Of a stretch of DNA of 64,000 bases, positions 54,580-64,000 are shown piece after piece. Source of the DNA: Holothuria scabra (Eukaryota > Echinodermata > Holothuroidea > Aspidochirotida > Holothuriidae); contig CM074179.1 in NCBI GenBank assembly GCA_037179385.1, positions 8,618,001-8,682,000 on the forward strand. The letters run 5' to 3'. Positions within the stretch are counted from its first letter, which is position 1; the number at the start of each line of letters is the position of its first letter. The translations under genes and the position numbers were made by a program. Below the pieces are notes generated by a model that had not been told where the DNA came from, searched no databases, and saw only the letters and a program-made list of their open reading frames with translations.

Positions 54580-55450
54580 TTGTCACTTGAGGGATACTCT
54601 CCGTATGTCAATTGCAGGGGAGGTTTCGCAATCCAACGGGGAGGGGGGACCTCTACCGGGCCATTTTGGATGACTTGGCTGGCTGGGTCCATCCAAGTGA
54701 CTATGCCTTGCAGCCGGAAGTGTGGAGCGTAGTGCATAGCAAGTCGCTAGACTACCGCCGGCGAGACCTGCTGTGGCGAATTGCACATGATGCCATTGTA
54801 ACCAATCTCAAGCGCCTTTGGGGCATATGCCCCCGCGCTGGGTGTACAAAGTGGGAGAGTGTGCCCCATGCGTTTTGGTGGCCCTCCTTTGGGATTGGTT
54901 TCAAGTCCTGGCTGACCGTCTAGCATCTTCTCTCGCCCCCACCATGTAATACAAGTGTTCGTGACATACTCAACTTTCTTTCGGCCTCCATTAAGCTCGC
55001 TGTTTGGGGAGACCGATGTAATATTGTTTTTAGGGTTGAAGGGAGGCCTGCCGACGTCGTGTTGGCGTTGGTTAGGACGGAAATTAAACTGAGAGTCGAG
55101 GCCGACTTTGTTCGTCTGACGAGGTCCACGTTCGGCTGGCGTTGGGGGTCACTCGCTTCCGTGCGGATGGGGCGGGTGATAGTTAACCTGTAATTATGTG
55201 CATAAATTTGAAAATAGGCCTGTACGTTGGCACTAATTTTTGTTTTGCTTCTCTGTGGCCGCTTCTATGTTAATGTTTTTCTGTTTGATTTGGTAATGTG
55301 TAAATAGGTTGAGTTTGAAAATAGCCCTGGGTACTGAGTTGGGTTCTGGGTGGATTTTGTAAACATTGACACAGTTCAAGTTACGTTTTTATCCCGCCTG
55401 GTCAAGTTCTCCTATTGGTTTTCCGTGCCCGTTTCTAAGTACGTAAAAAG
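54580..55450 (+). mobile_element. LINE 3' fragment (ORF2 C-term, A-type 3' UTR)
   Basis: The plus-strand ORF2 end (LYRAILDDLAGWVHPSDYAL to VIVNL-stop at about 55193) holds the zinc-motif segment CPRAGCTKWESVPHAFW, with the final H-x4-C disturbed by a deletion. An A-like 3' UTR ends CTAAGTACGTAAAAAG at 55450, next to C. It is more diverged than the other A-type copies. Confidence 0.75.
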
Positions 55451-56165
55451 CACCGCATGTTTCGCGAACTTCCCACCCCACCCAACGCGCCTCGGTTAGA
55501 AACACAACCCAGGCACTCAAACTGAAATAATTGAGCACTGCACAATATAATTTCAGACCGGCCCGCACTCAAGCCAATTGCCCGATACCATTAAAACACT
55601 CACCCGCTGCCCCACTTCTCTATGTATCTGCCTGGGACTTGACCACTGCTCCTTGGCCTTGGTGTAGGTGCCCCAGAGTCATCAATCGAAGCCGACCTCT
55701 TAGTGAAGGCTCCGAAACCCCACCCTCACAGCCCTCTGACCTATCTGTAACAGACTTCGAATCTGAGGAGAGTCGGTGGGTCCTCCTCCACCATCATCAC
55801 TCCAGCCAGTGGGGGAGGACGGTGGAGAGTCCACCTAAACAGCGCCATTATTGCCCTCACACCCCCAGAAGCCAGGAAACCCCTCTTTACCGCTTGTGCT
55901 GCTTCTTCCAGTTCATGAGTTGAATATTCTGCATCTGGTTGCAAGGGTTGTGGAGCCGACCCTGCATCCCTGCTGGCTCAAGCAGAATATGATGCAGGGC
56001 AGGCACCAAACACATGTCCCTCCCCACCACAGAGGTTGCACCGCACACTGCTGGGACACTCAGCTTTGCCATGCCCCAACTGCAGGCATCTGCCAAAACG
56101 TCTATTGGGACACAACTTGGCCTCGTGCCCCTCAACTCCACATTTAAAACAGGTGTCCTCATTTT
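55451..56165 (-). mobile_element. ORF1-only LINE fragment: zinc-knuckle ORF1 and 3' UTR
   Basis: On the minus strand, zinc knuckles (about 56150-56020; CFKCGVEGHEAKL-like, CGRCLQLGHGKAEC-like, in mixed frames), an ORF1 linker and the C-terminal acidic region run to the joint block at 55613-55650 (CTTCTCTATGTATCTGCCTG). They pass straight into 3' UTR sequence with no ORF2. The 3' UTR is cut off by the plus-strand LINE end at 55450. Confidence 0.6.
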
Positions 56166-56960
56166 GTACTGTCTTTGGGGTATCTTTACCCCAAGTTTTT
56201 CATTTTTATCTAGCTGACACTATACAACACAGTCGTGTTGGTGTGTCGTGAAATCCCACTTAACTAACAAGCTTAGGTCCCCAGAAGTGTAACTGGGTTA
56301 CACGTCTGGCCAGGTCTATAGACGCAGGAGTCATCAACCCCCCCCCCCCCCCCGCCGGGCCGAAAGGCAGGCTGTCGATGTAGGGACGCCACCGCCAAGT
56401 GCACTGGACTGAGACTAGAGGGTTTGGGGACCATGTGCTACTATGAAAATGAATTGTTTAGAGCCTTTTTTTTTATCTATCTCTGAGGTTGGTATTTATA
56501 TAGCTGCGCCCTTCAACGAAGATGGATTACTAATTTGAATATTTAATGTTTATGTGTCATGATTTCATAGAGGGCCAGAAGCCAGTGCCAATTACTTATG
56601 ATATATTTTGAGAGCTGTGGTCAACGTCGACAATCTGCATCCTGCTTGCATTAGTTGTGAGAGTTTGGTGAATGTCCCGTACCCAACTGCTATCAAGTCG
56701 TTGGTGCTTGACTGGTAGTGTTGCACTTGTCTGTATATATGGAGGGATTTCCTGCATGTGACAAGTTATGGCAACTCACCACAGTAGAAAAGGGCTTTTT
56801 AGTTTATGCACAATTAATTTTAGAAAACATGAAAAAAGTCGGTAGTTTCCCAATTACGGTGGCTTGCTGAAAACACCAGTCACAAAATTACTTGTCATAT
56901 GCTGCATCGGCAGGAAGAAAGTACATGACCAGCGTATAAGAGCAAAAGCAGCAGAAATCA
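56166..56960. other. Unique non-coding stretch, 16-C tract, short repeat tail
   Basis: It includes the second copy of the GTTGGTGTGTCGT repeat (56229-56268) and a C tract at 56338-56353. No gene is seen. Confidence 0.45.
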
Positions 56961-57215
56961 ATGGATAACAAAAGGAAGTCAGTAGGTGAAAACATGAATC
57001 AGTTGGAACCAAAGAAGAGGCGTGTTGAAAGTGATATTGAGGCAAAACAGCGCTCCGTAGGCAAACCTGCTGAGAGTGCTGAAGCTGGTGGGGACCTTAC
57101 ACTTCTAGCAAAGTCAAATGCCCTCAGGAAGTGTGCAAAACAAAAAGTTCGGAGAACTTCATACCATTGAGAAACGACTAGAAGATTTTCCAATCTTTAA
57201 AGTTAGTTTAGAATG
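56961..57215 (+). pseudogene. Coiled-coil gene fragment, frameshifted (LAKSNALRK type)
   Basis: From ATG at 56961 the frame reads MDNKRKSVGENMNQLEPKKR, then KQRSVGKPAESAEAGGDLTL, LAKSNALRKCAKQK. Near 57140 it leaves the natural frame; the other frame continues FGELHTIEKRLEDF. The charged segment around LTLLAKSNALRK, followed by a heptad-like tail, resembles a C-terminal coiled coil that I recall from many uncharacterised marine-invertebrate proteins, some linked to transposons. The lack of upstream coding sequence and the frame break point to a pseudogene or the last exon of a damaged gene. Confidence 0.4.
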
Positions 57216-57396
57216 TACATGCCGCCTTTTCTGATTTAGGATTATTACTGTAAGTCTGGGATCTTACTCTTCAAAATATTGAAGTGTTCAAATTGGTTTG
57301 CTCACAAACTGCGCCCTGTACAACTTCACAACACCTATCAATTAACAAAGTAAACCATGCCAATAAAGATATTTAAGTTGCTCATAACTGTGTATC

Positions 57397-57456
57397 AAAA
57401 CTTGACTGTATTGCCTGTTTCTATGTACGTTTTAAAAAGAAAACCTGACTGTATTG
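57397..57456 (+). mobile_element. 26-bp LINE tail insertion with 17-bp target duplication
   Basis: AAAACTTGACTGTATTG (57397-57413) and AAAACCTGACTGTATTG (57440-57456) flank exactly 26 bp of the D-type LINE end (CCTGTTTCTATGTACGTTTT then AAAAAG). The copy is almost nothing but the tail. Confidence 0.9.
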
Positions 57457-58084
57457 GCCCACTCGTTTAAAAATGCGATATGTGAAAACCTGGTTGCAGT
57501 TCTGTGCGTGGTCAATTTCAGTAGAGTATCAGCTTTAGACATTTAATGTCAGACATTGCAGTAGGTTTTTAGAATAGCCTGGAAATCTCAACAACACAGG
57601 CTGGAAAAGGCATGGAATTTACTCAGTCAAGAAGTGTGCGAACTCTTGTTAATTCCTTATTTTTCGCAAGATCATGTGCAATACACCAGATATTGTTCTT
57701 TCAATCAAGAATTTGACTGAAATATTGGAGGAACTCTGGAGGAAGCGTTTGGATTTAGAGTACTGAACTACACCTCCGATAGTTTCTTTTTCCCCCAGTT
57801 TCACTCAAGTCACTAAAGGTTTCTTTTTGCTTGTTACAGTAAAGGCTGGGGTAACTATAGAGTTAGTACTGTATAAACCTAGTACACAGAGCAGAAACTT
57901 GTAATCTCCACTCAAAATTCGTAAGGGTCATATCATTGTAAGAATATGAAAGAAATTGTCCACAACTGAAACAATATCACCAAGATGTTGTTTTTGGTTT
58001 TGATGAAAAGAGAAACCTATGCATTCATGATGGCGTGCGTGTGTATGTATGTGTGTGTGTTTGTGACACTTTGCTTGTATACAC
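57457..58084. other. Unique non-coding stretch; short TG-rich run at its end
   Basis: GTGCGTGTGTATGTATGTGT and related TG repeats lie at about 58035-58065. No gene is seen. Confidence 0.45.
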
Positions 58085-59770
58085 GATTTCTTGAGAAGGG
58101 AAAATCTGACAATTCTCAAACTTGGTACACAGATACCCCATACTTAGAGGGAGAACCCTATTGATTTTGGTGGAGGTCAAAGGTCATCTGGGGTCACAGG
58201 GGGTCAAACCCCGAAATCTTTGTTTACACGATATCTCAAGATAGAAAACTTGGATTAATTTCAAACTTGATGTGTTGATGCTTTATGATGTAAGGAAGAA
58301 CCCTATTGATTTTGGTGGAGGTCAAAGGTCATTTGGGGTCACGTGGGGTCAAACCCCAAATCCTTGTTTACACGATATCTCAAGATACAAAACTTGGAAT
58401 AATTTTAAACTTGACATGTTGATGTGTTTTGATGCAAGGAAGAACCCCTTTAAATTTTGTTGGCGGTGAGAGGTCATTTGGGGTCACATGGGATCAAACC
58501 CCGAAATCCTTGTTTGCAGAACATCTCATGGCAGGAAACATGGATTCATTTCAAACTTGATACATTGATGTATTATGATGCAAGGAAGAACCCTATTAAT
58601 TTTGTTGGCGGTCAGAGGTCATTTGGGGTCACATGGGGTCAAACCCTGAAGTCCTTGTTTGCACAATATCTCATGGCAGGAAACCTGGATCCCTTTAAAA
58701 TTTGATGTGTTGATGCATTATGAGGTGAGGAAGAACCCTATCTATTTTGGTGGAAGTCAGAGGTCATTTGGGGTCACATGGGGTGAAACCCCAAAATCCT
58801 TGTTTACACGATATCTCAAGATACAAAACTTGGAATAATTTTAAACTTGACATGTTGATGTGTTTTGATGCAAGGAAGAACCCCTTTAAATTTTGTTGGC
58901 GTTGAGAGGTCATTTGGGGTCAAACACCGAAGTCCTTGTTTGCAGAACATCTGATGGCAGGAAACATGGATTCATTTCTAACTTGATATGTTGATGTGTT
59001 ATGAGGTGAGGAAGAACCCTCTCTGTTTTGGTGAAGGTCAAAGGTCATTTGGGGTCACATTTTGTCAAACCCTGAAATCCTTGTTTACACGACATCTCAA
59101 GGTAGTAAACATGGATTGATTTCAAACTTGATATGTTGATGTGTTATGAGGTGAGGAAGAACCCTATCTGTTTTGGTGAAGGTCAAAGGTCATTTGGGGT
59201 CACATTATGTCAAACCCCGAAATCCTTGTTTACACGATATCTCAAGGTAGGAAATTTGGATTGATATCAAACTTGATATGTCGATGCACTATGATGTAAG
59301 GGAGAACCCTTTTGTTTTTGGTGGAGGTCAAAGGTCTTCTGAGGTCACAAGGAGCCAAAGTCTGAAAATCTCCTTAATGTGATATCTCAAGTATGGAAAG
59401 TTGGATGAAGTTCATATTTGTTATGTGGATGTGTTATGGTTAGGAGATGGTCCCCATTTCTTTAAGTGGAGGTCAAAAGTCATCTGGAGTCACCGATGGT
59501 CAAAGTCTGAAAACCTTGTTAACGTGATATCATATGTTTAGGAAGCTTGGATACATTTCCTATTTGGGAAAGTGGATGCATTATGGTCAGGAGATGGTTC
59601 CTCTTGTTTTTGGCAGAGATGAAAGGTCATCTGGGGTCTCCAGGGGTAAAAGTTGTAAACCCTTTTAAATGTTATTTTTCAAGATAGCTGCCTGTTTGTC
59701 TGCCTGTCTGTATGTTGGTCTGTCTATCTATCTATGTATGTCCTTTATGGAGGTCAAAGGTCATCTGAAA
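58085..59770 (+). repeat. Tandem array of about 145-bp units with AGGTCA half sites
   Basis: A GAACCC landmark recurs at 58153, 58298, 58442, 58588, 58733, 58878, 59014, 59159 and 59304, a spacing of 144-146 bp except one 136-bp step. Two or three more degenerate units reach about 59770. Each unit has a GAACCCTAT-TTTTGG block, AGGTCA-type half sites, TTGTTTACACGATATCTCA and a TTCAAACTTGATATGTTGAT block. Units share up to about 90% of bases by eye near the middle and decay to the right. A 82-codon frame within it is a repeat translation, not a gene. Confidence 0.9.
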
Positions 59771-61084
59771 TAACAAAATTATTTTTTGAACATGCTAGTA
59801 TAACATTTGAGTGAGAAGATTAACGGTGCATGATGGCATTATTTGAAATGAAAAATTTATGTATCATCGAAACCTCAATGCATTTTTGCATTTTGGTTAA
59901 GGGTCACATTTTTATGAGTTACATATGAGAGCTATGGGATAGTTCCCCTTTCAGGAAGTAACACGTTGAATTTGAGCCTCTTTGAGAATAACAGCTGCCA
60001 TGTTGACGAAATGCATTCTCTCTCTCTTTACCACAATTAGTACCATCCCCACCCAGGTTGACTCGTATTTAATTATTCTTTTCATGGACCACACCAGCAT
60101 CTGACATTTAATGAATTGTAATTTGAAGGAGCTCCCGTAAGTCTCTTTGAATACTATGGTTTTTACCAGGTGTGTTTAATCAAGTTACAAGCTTTTTCAA
60201 GGAGGTTTTAAGCCTGGTTTAGAGATATTAATCCTATCTATGAAAAGAATGACCAAATTAATGTTATCAACCATCTCCTCCTTATTAGATTTTTGACCAT
60301 GAAGACTATTGTGTGAAACAGTTTCCAACTCGCCACTTTTTTTTCTTAATTGTACCACTTTGAAGTACATGTAACCGAGAAGCACAAATTCGATTCAGGT
60401 GTTTTTTCTTGAACTTGCGACTCCTACTGCATTCTTTTTGCAGCTTTTAGGCCTTTGCAGCACCTTCAGTTTTGCAGAGCTTCGATTTCTCTGCAGAAGG
60501 GGTTTGTATAACCTCTTCTTTAATACCATAAACTTCCATGTTTTTTTTTTTTTTTTCCACCCATATAAATGCGGACTTGGGATTTCCGCCCTTTCAGTCT
60601 TTTGTAACGTTTGGTATAAAACGAGTTAGATTTGTTTCGATTTGATTTTTAAGGAGCTTTGCGTAAATCAGCTTTTCTGGTACATTGCCTGAAAAACATC
60701 CTGGCAAAGACCCTTTTCACATGTTTGCTTTCTTTATTCTACCAGATCATTTTATAAAAAAAAATGAAACGCTGCTGCAGACATGACAAATGATACATTT
60801 TTTTTATGTATTTTAGATGAGACTTGCTAACTTTTCCAGGCTAACGGTGAGTGACATTAAGATGAACTGCAGTGTTTACATTTCACAGTAAGTTCAAGGT
60901 GACCCTAATGTAAAAATCGGTCCAGTGTATCTGCTGTGCCTTTTCCTCTTAAAAACTTGACGGACAGAAAATGGCCGCCGAAGAGCCATGTCTCACATAC
61001 ACTCCCATTTTCCTAGACTCATTGGCAAGACGTTGCTCAGCAAGGCGTATACGCAATGTTCCGTCGATTACATGCGCAAGCCCT
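59771..61084. other. Unique non-coding stretch
   Basis: It holds T-rich runs (60541-60556) and a short tetranucleotide-like microsatellite just left of it (59690-59740). No gene is recognised. Confidence 0.45.
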
Positions 61085-61277
61085 TCCCAAGAATTGGTAC
61101 CTGCGTACACCTGAGTTGGCGGGTTGTTTGGGTTTTAAGGTGTGGTTGGTGGTCTTTTCTGTTTGTGACGAACGTTTTTGTTCCATGTTTTGTGTGTGGA
61201 TGGTTAATAGTTGGAGGTTGCCGGTCTGAGTCGTCTATTTGTTACAACTTGCCTGTTTCTATGTACGTTTTAAAAAG
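61085..61277 (+). mobile_element. D-type LINE 3' UTR fragment
   Basis: GAGTTGGCGGGTTGTTTGGG, GTTTGTGACGAACG and GTGTGTGGATGGTTAATAG are parallel to 45205-45290, ending CTATGTACGTTTTAAAAAG at 61277 and followed by AA. No duplication was found. Confidence 0.7.
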
Positions 61278-63569
61278 AACCATAAATATCCCTCCATGTT
61301 CCTTTGGTAAACCCGAAGTGTGTGCCCAAGAGAGATAACTTACCACCTCCTGACGGCAGGATTGATCCCCCATGCTTCTTTTCTTACAAAGAACAAGATA
61401 CGCCTCTTTAGCTGCATATTGAACATGTATTTTCTGTCTATGACGCGTCACAGTAGCAAGCTGGCTTTTTCTGGATAGATTTACCAGTTGTACAAAGTAA
61501 AGTTGTTTTATTAATTTTTTCTTGGGTGGAAGTCACCAAAAATGGTTTCCTTCAATCTAAATTGCAATCGTTGGGATACGGTAAATTAACAAGAGCACAC
61601 TTATTTACCAGCAAACAATGTAAAAAGCAGATATCAAAGGTTGACAATGTAATTCATAACGTGCCAACGTATAAAACAATTTAAAATTAACTCACATGAA
61701 TAAAGGTGCCGATTCCCATCCACCACATTACTTCAGCACAGCAGGATTCCTCACTTATCCACAGCTAACTTCCTATTCTTCTGCACGTGTGTGAAGTCTT
61801 CCCTCCCTTTTACGGTTGAACAATTAGTGTTAAGGGTTAATTGGGTAAATAATGTCCCGGGAATCTCTCACAACCACCGTTAACTGGAAATGGTGTGGTA
61901 AAAAGAAGTTCCGCCCTTCTTCCACAAACTAACAAAGAACACGTTCAGTAAACACTCAAACACACTTCCACTGGGCAGGCTTGTAGTACGCTGACCGGTA
62001 TGTGAGTAATGTCGTGGTAATGAAATTTGGTTTTCTCTTCAGTAAATGAAAGTGTACTTGCACTCCCTGGTTTACTGTCTACAGAATGATGGAAATAAAC
62101 CCGAATCTGCAACGCTGGAAAACAACTGCTTCCTCCTCAGTTGATTTCAGTAATTCTAATATACTTTTTCTCCCCCCCCCCCCCTCCATGATAATTTAGC
62201 AGTAATAAAACAGAAGAAACTATTACAAGGATAGCATAGGATGTCATTAAAAACATAACCCCAAGGTACCCTATGCATGTGGTAAAAAGTTTGCGTTGAT
62301 ATTTCCAGATGGTGGAGTAATTGCACAAAGAGAGGCAAGCATTGTTGGAATGTGCATAGCAACAGTGCAAGATGGAATGATATTCAAAGTTAGTGTAAGG
62401 GGTATCTTACACTATGAAGAATACATAAGAATACATATCAGTGCCCCAGTTTATGATCTGTGATATGCTTTGTAAGCCTGGGACACGTGGTTAAGGTTAG
62501 GGGTCACTTTTTAGTGACAATTTTGATCTGAGTCCAAATCTTTTTCTCCAGTAAGGGAGACACAAGAGGGTTACATTCGCCTTGATTTATCTAAGTATTT
62601 GGAGAAATCAAAGGGACAGTGATGCATGGCAGGATATTGGCAAATTAATTGTATAGGAAATATTTCAATCCCACTTGCCGTCTTTAGGTATGTAAGTTCG
62701 TGTTGGGAACATACCATAGATTGTATTGCAAATATTTCAACCCACTTGCCATTTTTAAGGGTGTTATGACAAGTAGGGTGTCCCAAAATACCAATAAAGA
62801 ATGTGAAAAAGGGGTAAATGTAATAAACATATTTAAGGTCACACAAGACTTATAGAGGGGAAACATATGAAGGTTTACTTCCAGCACTGAACAGCACATA
62901 TGTGTTCTGTTAGATAAGACGGTGTGGTAGCATTCAGGTATACTGCCTTATTCAAGTATGTGACCGTCTACAAACATCAGGGAAACGTCCCCCAATGAAA
63001 GTTCAGGCTGCTTTTGGATTTATGGAGTTTACTTGAAGATTTGTAAGTAAAAGTTGACAATCTTGTTATGTGAAGTTGGCTGACAGCAAAACCATGTGTT
63101 TTTACACTATCTTTAAAAGGGACAGAATATATGCTAAATTCGGAGTTGATGGTACACAAGAAGATTTGGATGTGATTGCTCTTTATGAAGGCATTTGAAG
63201 TTGGAAGCTAGCTATTTGTATGCCTGTCATGACTACATCAGTGTTCCATGGCATGAGGCAGGCTATTGCATCTTCCAAGTTGGTTGGTTCTACGTTCAGG
63301 TGCTTAGAAAGAATTCCACTATGAACTATGAGGCTTTTGCCATCTTCAGTGATTAGTTACAAAGTATCATTGTCTGTCTGAAGATAGCCATCCACTGTAA
63401 GTTTTTTTTTCTTCTTCTTGTGATGGCTGTAGAACCTCATTAAAAAAGAGTACTTATTTGTTTATTGTACAAAGGTTGTGAGAACATAAATGGCATTTAA
63501 ATTTGGTCAGAGTTTTTGTGGCAAGTTAGTTGAGCATCAACGATGCTGAAGCTCAAACCTGTTGAATTA
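61278..63569. other. Unique non-coding stretch with a 13-C tract
   Basis: The C tract is at 62172-62184. Two similar copies of a short block, TATTTCAA-CCCACTTGCC, occur at 62660-62681 and 62724-62749. No gene is recognised. Confidence 0.4.
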
Positions 63570-63677
63570 GTGCACAGTGCTTTTTCAGTGCATTGAAACT
63601 CAAACCAGATCGGGGAGAAACATAAACGCAAACTACTTACAAACTGCTAAATCAAACAGAAAATTATGTGCACGGTG
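63570..63677 (-). mobile_element. 88-bp LINE tail insertion (B type) with target duplication
   Basis: GTGCACAGTG (63570-63579) and GTGCACGGTG (63668-63677) flank 88 bp of B-type 3' UTR in minus orientation, ending CACTGAAAAAG, next to C. Confidence 0.85.
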
Positions 63678-64000
63678 AATCGGTGATGAAATGGATAGTT
63701 AACCACTACAGGGATTCCTTGAACAGATGTATCCACAATGTAGAATAATCTCTTAGGTAAAATGAACTGAAATAGTAATGAGATTGGCAGAATGAAACTG
63801 TGGAATGACTTAGTGCAAGTAATTTCAATTTTTATTTTCAACAAATTGCCTTCTTTTAGTGATGACACTTCCCATCAGATATCCCTTTTAAAGTTTAAAC
63901 CAAACTAAATGAACTCGAAGATTGACCTCTTATATACAGACAGTTTTATAGGGAGTGTTGCTTAATGAGAAATAAATTTGAAATAACAACATTTCAGTCA
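63678..64000. other. Unique non-coding end of window
   Basis: Nothing recognisable on either strand. Confidence 0.4.

Noticed and set aside
56290..56420. Possible tRNA-derived SINE head near GGGTTACACGTCTGGCC
   Set aside because: No convincing A and B box pair or cloverleaf could be drawn.
58272..58705. Two overlapping frames (65 and 82 codons) with a repeated GGQRSFGVTWG peptide
   Set aside because: Translation of the 145-bp tandem repeat; no start or splice context, and stops in other units.
58085..59770. CRISPR-like array
   Set aside because: The whole 145-bp unit repeats, without unique spacers; it is a minisatellite in eukaryotic DNA.

Overview
The window is eukaryotic nuclear DNA dominated by dead non-LTR retrotransposons. 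No bacterial-style operon, rRNA, tRNA or CRISPR array is visible, and I found no intact host gene. AT-rich unique sequence, AGGCCTA-rich stretches at the left end, L1/Tx1-like LINEs, a CR1-like LINE fragment and a nuclear-receptor-half-site minisatellite suggest a marine invertebrate. An echinoderm or other deuterostome is my best guess, but this is inference, not proof.

Layout: 1-4400 is mostly unique non-coding DNA ending in a GC-rich tandem array. About 4.6-49.6 kb is a retrotransposon graveyard in which nearly every kilobase belongs to one LINE superfamily. A complete member (10640-15361) has a 5' UTR, ORF1 (RRM-like region plus three CCHC zinc knuckles), an 18-nt gap, ORF2 (APE-type endonuclease, reverse transcriptase, C-terminal C-x4-C-x7-H-x4-C motif) and a 3' UTR of about 0.2 kb. 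Several 3' UTR families, here called A, B, C and D, share a terminal core close to TTTCNATGTACGTAAAAAG and usually lack a long poly(A) tail. Copies lie in both orientations and are nested up to three deep. Target-site duplications (TSDs) resolve many of these nestings. The nest is interrupted by a 1.75-kb long-terminal-inverted-repeat element (8723-10468), a diverged tandem repeat (10480-16410) and a CR1-like LINE (41345-42600).

49.6-64 kb is mostly unique DNA. It holds a few very short LINE insertions (26, 88 and about 115 bp, each flanked by a TSD), three or four possible minus-strand exons at 52.0-54.0 kb, more LINE pieces at 54.2-56.2 kb, a frameshifted coiled-coil gene fragment at 56.96 kb and a tandem array of about 145-bp units at 58.1-59.8 kb.

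The most interesting signal is a second, apparently non-autonomous LINE type. It has the same 5' end and an ORF1, but the ORF1 stop codon runs directly into a D-type 3' UTR with no ORF2. One such ORF1-3'UTR unit (44719-45361) is flanked by its own TSD, which argues that it moved as a unit. Related observations are the link between 3' UTR family and the first base of the target duplication, an initiator plus RGACGTGY-like motif at the LINE 5' end, a length-variable G tract at one codon position of ORF2, and direct-repeat nuclear-receptor half sites (DR1-DR4-DR4) in the minisatellite.
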